Below are positions 15,347-23,320 of a DNA stretch of 64,000 nt, one piece after another. Origin of the DNA: UBA1219 sp045601425. GTDB lineage: Bacteria; Bacteroidota; Bacteroidia; Bacteroidales; P3. Where the stretch lies: the NCBI GenBank assembly GCA_045601425.1, contig JAZRZP010000026.1:62001-126000 (forward strand), written 5' to 3'. Within the stretch, counting starts at the first letter, position 1. Each line of letters starts with the position of its first letter. Under the pieces are notes generated by a model. That model saw only the letters and a list, made by a program, of their open reading frames with translations. It searched no databases and was not told where the DNA came from. A program made the position numbers and the translations under genes.

Positions 15347-18300
15347 ATGTTGAACAAGATAATTAAATTTTCACTTGACAACAAGCTGTTTGTTCTGGTG
15401 GCTTCAGCGGTGATGATAATTGTCGGAATTTACAGCACCAGACAGCTTGACATAGATGTCTTTCCCGACCTTACAGCTCCCACTGTGGTGGTGATGACCG
15501 ATGCCCATGGCATGGCAGCTGAAGAGGTGGAACGGCTGGTTACCTTTCCCATAGAAACCGCAGTAAACGGGGCTTCCAATGTCCGTCGGGTCAGGTCAAC
15601 CTCATTGTCGGGAGCGTCGTTTGTGTGGGTAGAGTTCGATTGGGGCATGGACGTGTCCCGTGCACGTCAGATTGTAAGCGAGAAAATGGTTACCGTAGGT
15701 GAAAGTCTGCCCGAAGGTATAACTCCGGTTCTTGCTCCTCAATCGAGCGTGATGGGAGAAATTATGTTCATTGGCCTGACCGCCGATACCACCTCCATGA
15801 TGGACGTGCGCACAATTGCGGAGTGGGTGGTGAAACCTACCGTTTTAGCCACGGCGGGCGTGTCGCAGGTTACCATCTTGGGCGGTGATTACAAGCAGTA
15901 TCAGATTCTTGCCGACCCTGTACGCATGAATGCTTACGGCGTAACAATGAAGGACCTTGCCGGAGTGGGCATGACCATGAGCCAGAACTCCATAGGCGGA
16001 GTAATCCGCGACTACGGCAATGAATATGCCCTTCGCGGAATAGCCCGCAGCAATAGTCTTGAAGAACTCGGCCGGACTTTCGTGAAGATGAACAACGGCA
16101 AGCCCGTGCGTGTTGCCGATGTTGCCGATATAGTCGTCGGTTCGGCTGTAAAACAGGGCTACGGATCTTCCAATGCGCGCCCTGCCGTTATCCTTTCGGT
16201 ATCCAAGCAGCCGAACGTGAATACACTGAACGTTACCGAAGATATTGAAAAGAATCTCGAAAGCGTGAGGAAATCGCTCCCCGCCGATGTGGATATGAAC
16301 ACTCATATTTTCCGTCAGGCAGATTTCATAGAGTCTTCGGTGAGCAATGTCGCCCATGCACTTGTCGAAGGTGCGTTGTTTGTCATCGTTGTACTTTTCC
16401 TGTTTCTGGGGAGTTTCAGAACCACGTTGATATCGGTGGTGTCCATACCGGTTTCGCTGCTCGGTACAATGATAGTACTTCACGTTTTAGGCATGGACAT
16501 AAACACCATGACACTTGGAGGAATGTGCATAGCGATAGGCTCTCTGGTGGATGATGCAATTATCGATGTGGAGAATATATACAAGCGTCTCCGCGAAAAT
16601 TTCCGATTGCCGGAAGGAGAGAAACGGAACGTGTTTGACGTGGTGTTTGACGGATCCACCGAGATTCGCAGCTCCATAATAAATGCCACATTCATCATCA
16701 TGGTGACATTTGTGCCGCTGTTTTTCCTTACGGGAATGGAGGGGCGCATGCTGAGGCCCCTCGGCATTGCCTACATAATATCGCTTTTCGTATCGCTGAT
16801 AGTAGCGATGACGCTTACTCCGCTGTTGTGCAAGATGTTTCTTGCAGACGAAAATTATCTGGCAAGGAATCAGAAAGACAGTTGGATTTCGTCGAAACTT
16901 TCGGGCATTTACGGAAGAAGTCTTGAATGGGCGTTGGAAAATAAGCGTAAAGTGGTGTATCCGACCGTGGTACTGCTGATTGTGTCTGTGGTACTTCTGT
17001 TTGTCATGGGGCGGGGATTTCTGCCCGACTTCAACGAAGGTTCTCTTACGATAGCCGCGGTGGCAAAGCCGGGAATCTCACTCGAGGAGAACAACAAGCT
17101 CGGCAACCTCATAGAGAAGGAGCTACTTGCAATACCCGAAATTACGACCACATCGCGCCGCACCGGCAGGGGAGAACTTGACGAGCACTCGCAAGCTACC
17201 AACGGAGCCGAAATTGATGTGAATTTCGAGCTTTCCGACCGTTCGAAAGATGAGTTTATGCAGGATGTGCGCAGCCGTCTGGCAAGCATACCCGGGATAG
17301 CGGCCACTGTAGGGCAGCCTTTGGGTCACCGCATAGACCACATGATTTCGGGCACACGTGCCAGTCTGGCCATAAAACTTTTCGGCACCGACCTGAGCCA
17401 GCTTTTCATGCTCGGGAACAGAATAAAGTCGGCCATAAGCGGCATAGACGGTCTTGTGGACGTAAGCGTGGAACAGCAGACGGAGACGCCGCAGCTTCAG
17501 ATACGGGCAAACCGCGACATGCTTGCACAATACGGAATCAGCATTGAAGAATTCAATGAATTCGTGGAACTTGCCTTTTCCGGCGAAAAACTTGCCGACA
17601 TTTATGAAGGACAGCGCTGCTTCGATTTGGTGCTGAAACTTAACGGCGATTATACGGGTAGTATTGAAAAAGTGCGTACGGCTTTGATAGATACGGAAAA
17701 CGGCAGGAAGGTTCCGCTCGAGGAGGTTGCCGAAGTGGTTTCGGCAGGCGGTCCAAATTCCATATCCCGCGAGAATGTACAGCGGAAGATAGTGGTTTCG
17801 GCCAACGTAGCAGGGAGGGACATAAACAGTGTCGTCGGTGATGTGAAAAGTGCCATTGACAGGGACATACATTTGCCCGAAGGCTATCGCATTGAATATG
17901 GCGGACAGTTTGAGAGTGCTGCAGCTGCAACACGCACTCTGGTGCTGGCTTTCATGGCGGCTCTGATTGTGATTTTCCTCCTGCTGTATGTGGAATTCCG
18001 CGATGTGTCGCTGTCTGCCATAGTTCTGCTCAATCTGCCCTTGGCACTCATAGGAGGAGTATTGGCGGTTTTCTTCACTTCGAACGAACTCAGTATTCCT
18101 GCAATAATAGGATTCATAACGCTTTTCGGAATTGCCACACGAAACGGCATTCTGCTCATTTCCAAGTATCAGCATACGCTTGAAAAGGGAACTCCGTGGC
18201 GTGAAACAATAATGAAGGGTTCTCTCGACAGGTTAAATCCGATACTTATGACAGCACTTACTGCGGCGCTGGCTCTGATACCGATGATAGTGAACGGAGA

Positions 18301-18433
18301 CAAGGCCGGCAACGAAATACAGAGTCCTATGGCTGTCGTCGTGCTGGGCGGCCTGATAACTTCCACTTTGTTGAATATTTATGTGGTACCTATAGTCTTT
18401 GACTGGTTTGAATTAAGGAGAAAAAATAAATGA
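15347..18433 (+). CDS. CusA/CzcA-type heavy-metal efflux RND pump
   Basis: A 1,028-residue, 12-helix proton-driven exporter of the heavy-metal RND class. Landmarks: the N-terminal helix and GIYSTRQLDIDVFPDLTAPT, the porter-domain stretch RRVRSTSLSGASFVWVEFDW, the helix-4 motif AIGSLVDDAIIDVENI with the acidic residues of HME-RND proton relays, and the late GIATRNGILLISKYQH. Length and motifs are intact. Specific ions (Cu/Ag versus Zn/Co/Cd) cannot be read reliably. It follows the adaptor by 11 bases and precedes the TolC-like gene by 31. Confidence 0.93.
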   Translation: MLNKIIKFSLDNKLFVLVASAVMIIVGIYSTRQLDIDVFPDLTAPTVVVMTDAHGMAAEEVERLVTFPIETAVNGASNVRRVRSTSLSGASFVWVEFDWGMDVSRARQIVSEKMVTVGESLPEGITPVLAPQSSVMGEIMFIGLTADTTSMMDVRTIAEWVVKPTVLATAGVSQVTILGGDYKQYQILADPVRMNAYGVTMKDLAGVGMTMSQNSIGGVIRDYGNEYALRGIARSNSLEELGRTFVKMNNGKPVRVADVADIVVGSAVKQGYGSSNARPAVILSVSKQPNVNTLNVTEDIEKNLESVRKSLPADVDMNTHIFRQADFIESSVSNVAHALVEGALFVIVVLFLFLGSFRTTLISVVSIPVSLLGTMIVLHVLGMDINTMTLGGMCIAIGSLVDDAIIDVENIYKRLRENFRLPEGEKRNVFDVVFDGSTEIRSSIINATFIIMVTFVPLFFLTGMEGRMLRPLGIAYIISLFVSLIVAMTLTPLLCKMFLADENYLARNQKDSWISSKLSGIYGRSLEWALENKRKVVYPTVVLLIVSVVLLFVMGRGFLPDFNEGSLTIAAVAKPGISLEENNKLGNLIEKELLAIPEITTTSRRTGRGELDEHSQATNGAEIDVNFELSDRSKDEFMQDVRSRLASIPGIAATVGQPLGHRIDHMISGTRASLAIKLFGTDLSQLFMLGNRIKSAISGIDGLVDVSVEQQTETPQLQIRANRDMLAQYGISIEEFNEFVELAFSGEKLADIYEGQRCFDLVLKLNGDYTGSIEKVRTALIDTENGRKVPLEEVAEVVSAGGPNSISRENVQRKIVVSANVAGRDINSVVGDVKSAIDRDIHLPEGYRIEYGGQFESAAAATRTLVLAFMAALIVIFLLLYVEFRDVSLSAIVLLNLPLALIGGVLAVFFTSNELSIPAIIGFITLFGIATRNGILLISKYQHTLEKGTPWRETIMKGSLDRLNPILMTALTAALALIPMIVNGDKAGNEIQSPMAVVVLGGLITSTLLNIYVVPIVFDWFELRRKNK

Positions 18434-18464
18434 CGAATCAAATAGCAATAAAAACTTTAGAAAC

Positions 18465-19643
18465 ATGAAAAAAACAGTATTGTACACATTCTTTATGATC
18501 TTTGGGTTTACGGCATTCTCGCAAGGAGATTTCGGCCGTGTGCTTTCGCTGGTGGAGAAAAACAACCCGGCATTGAAGACCCTGCGTTCGCAGATTGAGG
18601 CCGGAAAGGTTGAAAACAGGTCGGAAAATACTCTCGAAAATCCTGAGGTTGAAGTTGGATATTTATGGGGGACGCCGTCGGACATAGGCAACCGCACGGA
18701 TTTCAGCATCAGCCAGACTTTCGATTTTCCGACACTTTATCTGTCACGGAAAAAACTCATAAGTCTGAAAGACAACTCTCTGGAACTGCAATACGCTTCC
18801 GAACGCCTGAATGTGCTGATGGAAACACAGCGGAATTGTGCCGAACTTGTTTTTCACAATGCACTTGTTGAGTTGTACGGAAGCAAATTGCGGATGGCAC
18901 AGGCCTTGCACGCGGCATACCGAAAGAAATTCGAGTCGGGAGAAGTGAGTATCTTGGATTTCAACAAGGCTGAATTCGAATACGTTTCATTGAAGGCCTC
19001 CTACGACGAATCTGTCATGCACAGGAATGCTCTGCTGTCCGACCTTGCGGTGCTGAATGGCGGAGATACGGTGGATTTCGTTTTGTCGGTGTATGAGTTT
19101 GTCCCGATTGATGAGGATTTCGAAAGATGGTATTCCGGAATCGAAAACAAGATTCCCTGTCTGCAACTTGAGGAAAATGCGCTGCAGCTCGAAAGGCAGC
19201 AGCTTAAAGTCGCGAAAAGCAACTGGCTACCGCAGATTTCAATTGGCTATGTGAGTGAAAGGGAGGTTGAAGAAAGGTTTCAGGGCCTTACAGTAGGAAT
19301 ATCTCTGCCTCTTTGGAGCAATGCTAGAAATGTCCGTTCTCAGAAAATGCGCTTGCAGGCCGTTGACAATCAGTATCAAAGTGTAAGGATTCAATATTAC
19401 GGCGAATTGAAAAAAGTTCATGCCCGTGCGGTAGGATTGCAGAGGAACATGGATGAGATGCAGAAAACCATATTGAACTGCAACACCACGGAACTTTTGC
19501 AAAAAGCTTTCGAGGCTGGAGAGATATCGCTTCTGACTTACATTCAAGAACAGAATTTTTATATGGACATATCGGTGCGATTCCTTGAAATCCAGCGCGA
19601 TGCAATGCTTGCGGCATTGGAGCTCCGTGCCATGGAACTGTGA
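18465..19643 (+). CDS. TolC/CusC-like outer-membrane efflux protein
   Basis: A 392-residue outer-membrane channel of the TolC family and last gene of the efflux operon. It has a signal peptide (to about AFSQ), then the two tandem helical-barrel halves: SLVEKNNPALKTLRSQIEAG and FDFPTLYLSRKK in the first, LQLERQQLKVAKSNWLPQIS and VGISLPLWSNARNVRSQKMR in the second. It completes a CzcCBA/CusCBA tripartite pump. A terminator follows 26 bases later. Confidence 0.88.
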   Translation: MKKTVLYTFFMIFGFTAFSQGDFGRVLSLVEKNNPALKTLRSQIEAGKVENRSENTLENPEVEVGYLWGTPSDIGNRTDFSISQTFDFPTLYLSRKKLISLKDNSLELQYASERLNVLMETQRNCAELVFHNALVELYGSKLRMAQALHAAYRKKFESGEVSILDFNKAEFEYVSLKASYDESVMHRNALLSDLAVLNGGDTVDFVLSVYEFVPIDEDFERWYSGIENKIPCLQLEENALQLERQQLKVAKSNWLPQISIGYVSEREVEERFQGLTVGISLPLWSNARNVRSQKMRLQAVDNQYQSVRIQYYGELKKVHARAVGLQRNMDEMQKTILNCNTTELLQKAFEAGEISLLTYIQEQNFYMDISVRFLEIQRDAMLAALELRAMEL

Positions 19644-19669
19644 TTGGTGTCAATGCGGCAAGGCAAAGA

Positions 19670-19702
19670 CCGGATTCCCGTCAGCGGGATCCGGTTTTTT
19701 TT
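19670..19702 (+). terminator. Intrinsic terminator of the efflux operon
   Basis: CCGGATTCCCG and CGGGATCCGG form a 10-bp stem with one bulge and a 4-base loop, followed by eight T. Confidence 0.85.
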
Positions 19703-19767
19703 GCAGGGTACAAAAAAACGGAAGTGAAGAATGTTCACTTCCGCAATATTGTAATGTGTTACAAGTC

Positions 19768-20949
19768 TTATCCTTCGATTTCCTTGCGTACTTTCTTGAA
19801 GGCTTCGATACATTTGTCGAGGTGTTCGCGTTCGTGGGCAGCCGAAATCTGTACACGGATACGAGCTTTGTCTTTCGGGACTACCGGGTAGTAGAAACCT
19901 GTCACGAAGATGCCTTCTTCCTGCATTCGTGCTGCGTAACGCTGCGATTTTGCGGCATCGTAAATCATTACTGCACATATTGCAGATTCAGACGGCAGAC
20001 AGTCAAAGTTTTCTTCCTTCATGCGACGGAGGAAGTAGTCGGTGTTTTCGTGCAGTTTGTCCTGAAGGGCGTTGGTTTCGGTCATCATGTCGAACATGCG
20101 TATGCCTGCGCCTACGAGTCCCGGAGCCAGAGAGTTGGAGAACAGGTACGGACGGGAACGCTGACGGAGCATGTCGATGATTTCCTTTTTACCGGTAGTG
20201 AAGCCGCCGACACCGCCGCCGAATGCTTTTCCGAGTGTTCCGGTAAGAATTTCGACTTTTCCGCGGAGGTTGTAGCGTTCTGTAACACCGCGTCCGGTTT
20301 TTCCTACAACGCCGGCACTGTGGCTTTCGTCAACCATTACCATTGCATCGTATTTCTGAGCGAGTTCGTATATTTTGTCGAGCGGCCAAACGTTGCCGTC
20401 CATCGAGAACACGCCGTCGGTTGCGATGAGGCGGAAGCGGCATTTCTGAGCTTCCTTAAGTTTTGCTTCGAGGTCTGCCATGTCGGCATTTGCATAACGG
20501 AAACGCTGGGCTTTGCACAGACGTACGCCGTCGATGATGGAAGCGTGGTTGAGAGAGTCGCTGATGATGGCGTCTTCTTCTGTCAAGAGAGGTTCGAAAA
20601 CACCGCCGTTGGCGTCGAAACATGCGGCATAGAGTATTGTGTCTTCTGTTCCGAAGAAGTCGGCAATTTTCTTTTCAAGAGTCTTGTGGAGGTCCTGGCA
20701 ACCGCAGATGAAACGTACCGATGCCATGCCGAATCCGCGGGTGTCCATGGCGTCCTTGGCGGCTTTCACCAGTTCGGGATTGTCGGCGAGTCCCAGATAG
20801 TTGTTTGCACAGAAATTCAGACATTTCTTGCCTTTCACCATGATTTCGGCTCCCTGAGGAGATTCTATTATGCGTTCGTGTTTGTAAAGACCGGCTGCTT
20901 CTATGTCAGCCAATTCTTTCTGAAGATGTTTTTGAAATTTATCGTACAT
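19768..20949 (-). CDS. kbl: Glycine C-acetyltransferase (2-amino-3-ketobutyrate CoA ligase)
   Basis: This PLP enzyme cleaves 2-amino-3-ketobutyrate with CoA to glycine and acetyl-CoA in threonine catabolism. The 393-residue product is the family length and has the alpha-oxoamine synthase hallmarks: NFCANNYLGLADNPELV, GFGMASVRFICG, DSLNHASIIDG (His stacking on PLP), MVDESHSAG (Asp207) and the Schiff-base lysine in TLGKAFGG (Lys241). Related enzymes (KBL versus serine palmitoyltransferase or BioF) share the fold. The N-terminus and the LCKAQRFRYANADM segment favour Kbl. No threonine dehydrogenase gene is adjacent. Confidence 0.93.
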   Translation of the reverse strand: MYDKFQKHLQKELADIEAAGLYKHERIIESPQGAEIMVKGKKCLNFCANNYLGLADNPELVKAAKDAMDTRGFGMASVRFICGCQDLHKTLEKKIADFFGTEDTILYAACFDANGGVFEPLLTEEDAIISDSLNHASIIDGVRLCKAQRFRYANADMADLEAKLKEAQKCRFRLIATDGVFSMDGNVWPLDKIYELAQKYDAMVMVDESHSAGVVGKTGRGVTERYNLRGKVEILTGTLGKAFGGGVGGFTTGKKEIIDMLRQRSRPYLFSNSLAPGLVGAGIRMFDMMTETNALQDKLHENTDYFLRRMKEENFDCLPSESAICAVMIYDAAKSQRYAARMQEEGIFVTGFYYPVVPKDKARIRVQISAAHEREHLDKCIEAFKKVRKEIEG

Positions 20950-20993
20950 ATTATCAATGTTTTATAATGTTTTACAAATATGTTTGAGAATCG

Positions 20994-21024
20994 CAAAGTT
21001 ACGACTTTTTTTGTAATTTTCAAA
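20994..21024 (-). promoter_or_regulatory. Proximal promoter of kbl
   Basis: On the minus strand GTTTG is followed 19 bases later by TAACTTTG, about 45 bases before the kbl ATG. Confidence 0.8.
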
Positions 21025-21260
21025 CTTTTTTCGCAAAAAGTTTTGCATCGGCCCGCCGGAAGGCGGACAAACCCTGGGTGTGGCAGTTTTTTTGCTCTTT
21101 CCGCCGTGTTCCTTGGCGGGGGGTCATCTCATTGGGCGTTTTTCGGTGCAAAGGTACGATTTTTTTATTAATATGCCACTCGAATTGTTTTTTTTAAACA
21201 TGTATCTTTCTCCAAACACACTGGCATTGTCTGTTCTTTCAGTATCTTGTCGAATAAAAA
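21025..21260. other. GC-rich hairpin region with a possible second minus-strand promoter
   Basis: This lies between kbl and the glycosidase-like gene. It holds two GC-rich inverted repeats on the minus strand (CCGCC...GGCGG near 21108-21122 and GTCCGCC-TTCC-GGCGGGC near 21050-21067), much richer in GC than the flanking AT-rich DNA. A second TAnnTTTG box (TACCTTTG, 21149-21156, minus strand) stands just upstream, without a clear -33 box. A short structured RNA or a long kbl leader is possible. Confidence 0.45.
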
Positions 21261-21292
21261 TTTGCGTATGTCCGTTATTATTGGTAATTTTG
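21261..21292 (+). promoter_or_regulatory. Promoter of the CBM9/glycosidase-like gene
   Basis: TTTG at 21261-21264, about 20 bases, then TAATTTTG at 21285-21292. It leaves a leader of about 35 bases before the ATG at 21333. Confidence 0.7.
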
Positions 21293-21332
21293 CAGCATGA
21301 TTGCATATCGTTTTTCTAAAAGGACATATTTC

Positions 21333-23090
21333 ATGAACAGCAGAAGAATCCGCTTTTTTTTCATGATGGCGTTGCTGGCAATGTCGTGTGTGCATGTTTG
21401 TGCACAACCTATTTACGACTGCCGCCGTACAGGCAAGGCTCCGCTAATGGACGGACGCCTGAACGACAGAGTCTGGCAGAAAGCCGCTGTAATAGACAAC
21501 CTCATTGACATTTGTGGCGGCGAAACCTCCAAACCACGTCAGGCAACCTCTATCCGCATGCTCTACGACGACTCCTGTCTGTACATCGGGGCAGAGATGG
21601 AAGAAGACTTCCTCCGTGCCTCGGTTACCCGTCGCGACGGCATTGTATGGCACGACAACGATTTTGAGGTTTTTCTTGACCCATACGGTGAGGGAGTCAT
21701 GTATTACGAATTGGAATTCAATGTACTTGGAACTTTGCTCGATTTGCTCATGGACCGTCCCTACTGCGAAGGCGGTACGTTCCGGTCGGCATGGGACTGC
21801 AGGGACTTGCGCTATGCCGTGCATTACGACGGCACCGTCAACGACTCTGCCGACAAGGACAGGGGCTGGTCGGTGGAGATGGCGATTCCTTTCGCATCTC
21901 TGATGAAAGGCGGCGAATATCCTCTCGGCTGCAAGGTATGGCGGATGAATTTCTCGCGTGTGGAATGGCCTTCGGCTCAGGGCAGGGAGGAAAACTGGGT
22001 ATGGGTTCCTACCGGAGTGGTGGACATACACCGTCCCGGCAAATGGGGCTATGTGCGTTTCGTCGATGGCGATGTCATACCCGTTGTCAATCCCGGAAAG
22101 GTGGTGAAGAACTGGATGTGGGAGGGACTGCACAAAGACTGGAGCGACGAACGCTGTACGAAGCATTTCAGAAAGGCTTTTGAATGCGGCATAAGTGCCG
22201 TGCTGTTCGAAGGTTACGATGAACGCATATACCGTCTCTGCCACGAGGCAGGACTGCAGTGCCATTATTGGAACTGGACTCTCAACCGGCATGAACTGGT
22301 AAAAACTCATCCCGAATGGTATGCCGTCAGCCGTACCGGAAAATCCTGCGCCGACGAGCCTCCGTATGTGGATTATTATCATTTCCTATGCCCTTCCCGC
22401 CATGAAGTGGTTGAGTATCTGACCGATGATTTCGTGCAGAAATCGGAACTGCCTTACGTTGACGGCATGCACCTCGATTACGTCCGTTTCCCCGACATAG
22501 TATTGCCCGTGGATTTGTGGAAAAACTACGGTCTTGTCCAGACCAGCGAGGCACCAGAGTTCGATTTCTGCTATTGCGACAGCTGCAGACACGGTTACGA
22601 GCAGTGCTACGGCGTCGATCCCCTGAAACTGGAATATCCGATGGCTTCGCCGTCGTGGCTGTCATTCCGCTACGACGCTGTCACGAATCTGGTGAAAGCC
22701 ATACGCGAAAGCATGTCGGCACGTCACGTTTCCCTTTCGGCTGCGGTTTTCCCTACTCCCGACATGGCCCGCAAAATGGTGCGGCAGGATTGGAGCAACT
22801 GGGAGATAGATGCTTATTTTCCGATGATTTACAACGGTTTCTACCGCGAAGGTACGGCATGGATCGGTCAGGCGGTAAGGGAATGTGTGGGTGCGGTACG
22901 GCACAAGTCGGAAATATTTGCAGGTTTGATGTTCCCTGACATCAAGGGAGATTCGTTCGAAAAGGCTCTCGATGAGGCTTATGGCAATGGTGCAAGCGGA
23001 ATATCCTTCTTCGACGGCCCCGACGACGAACATCTTGAACGGTTGAAAGAATATATGGACAAGCATCGTCTGGTACCGGACAGAAGATGA
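21333..23090 (+). CDS. Secreted protein with CBM9-like N-domain and glycosidase-like barrel
   Basis: A 585-residue exported protein. The signal peptide ends near CVHVCAQ. Residues ~25-235 resemble the carbohydrate-binding family 9 beta-sandwich: APLMDGRLNDRVWQKAAVID, then YDDSCLYIGAEMEED, DNDFEVFLDPYGEG and WSVEMAIPFASL. Residues ~250-585 look like a TIM-barrel glycoside-hydrolase-like domain: ISAVLFEGYDERIYRLCHEA, YVDGMHLDYVRFPD, SLSAAVFPTPD, IDAYFPMIYNGFYREGTAW and GISFFDGPDD. The acidic residues in HLDYVRF and the YFPMIYN segment are where GHL10-type barrels carry active-site residues. Substrate unknown. It stands alone, with no polysaccharide-utilisation neighbours. The ATG at 21333 is preferred over 21297, which sits on the predicted transcription start. 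Confidence 0.7.
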   Translation: MNSRRIRFFFMMALLAMSCVHVCAQPIYDCRRTGKAPLMDGRLNDRVWQKAAVIDNLIDICGGETSKPRQATSIRMLYDDSCLYIGAEMEEDFLRASVTRRDGIVWHDNDFEVFLDPYGEGVMYYELEFNVLGTLLDLLMDRPYCEGGTFRSAWDCRDLRYAVHYDGTVNDSADKDRGWSVEMAIPFASLMKGGEYPLGCKVWRMNFSRVEWPSAQGREENWVWVPTGVVDIHRPGKWGYVRFVDGDVIPVVNPGKVVKNWMWEGLHKDWSDERCTKHFRKAFECGISAVLFEGYDERIYRLCHEAGLQCHYWNWTLNRHELVKTHPEWYAVSRTGKSCADEPPYVDYYHFLCPSRHEVVEYLTDDFVQKSELPYVDGMHLDYVRFPDIVLPVDLWKNYGLVQTSEAPEFDFCYCDSCRHGYEQCYGVDPLKLEYPMASPSWLSFRYDAVTNLVKAIRESMSARHVSLSAAVFPTPDMARKMVRQDWSNWEIDAYFPMIYNGFYREGTAWIGQAVRECVGAVRHKSEIFAGLMFPDIKGDSFEKALDEAYGNGASGISFFDGPDDEHLERLKEYMDKHRLVPDRR

Positions 23091-23094
23091 AAAA

Positions 23095-23126
23095 TTTTGC
23101 CGGAATAAAAAAAAATCGTAACTTTG
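23095..23126 (+). promoter_or_regulatory. Promoter of the TPP-riboswitch transcript
   Basis: TTTTG, 19 bases, TAACTTTG. It begins immediately after the preceding stop codon and drives the riboswitch and TonB receptor. Confidence 0.8.
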
Positions 23127-23152
23127 CACGCGGATTCGTTTCCGGAAAAAAC

Positions 23153-23239
23153 TGAAAACGGGGTGCCAACTTGTTGTGGCTGAGATTATACCCTTTGAAC
23201 CTGTACGGATAATGCCGGCGTAGGAAAGAGCGTTTTTCA
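23153..23239 (+). promoter_or_regulatory. TPP riboswitch (THI element)
   Basis: The conserved THI core is present in order: GGGGTGCC, GGCTGAGA, TACCC, GAACCTG, GGATAATGCCGGCGTAGGAA. A P1 helix can form between TGAAAAC (23153-23159) and GTTTTTCA (23232-23239). It senses thiamine pyrophosphate and normally represses thiamine genes when TPP is plentiful. No T-run terminator is obvious before the ATG about 80 bases later, so control of translation start is more likely. Confidence 0.93.
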
Positions 23240-23320
23240 ATTACCCTGTTTTTAATTTTTAAGTCAAAAAAGAAAAGTTTTTCGGAATTTTTCTTGTGTT
23301 TAATAATTAAAAACAAAAAA

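Noticed and set aside
19585..20967. 460-codon plus-strand frame opposite kbl.
   Set aside because: Antisense to a full-length PLP enzyme with all motifs, and the product resembles nothing.
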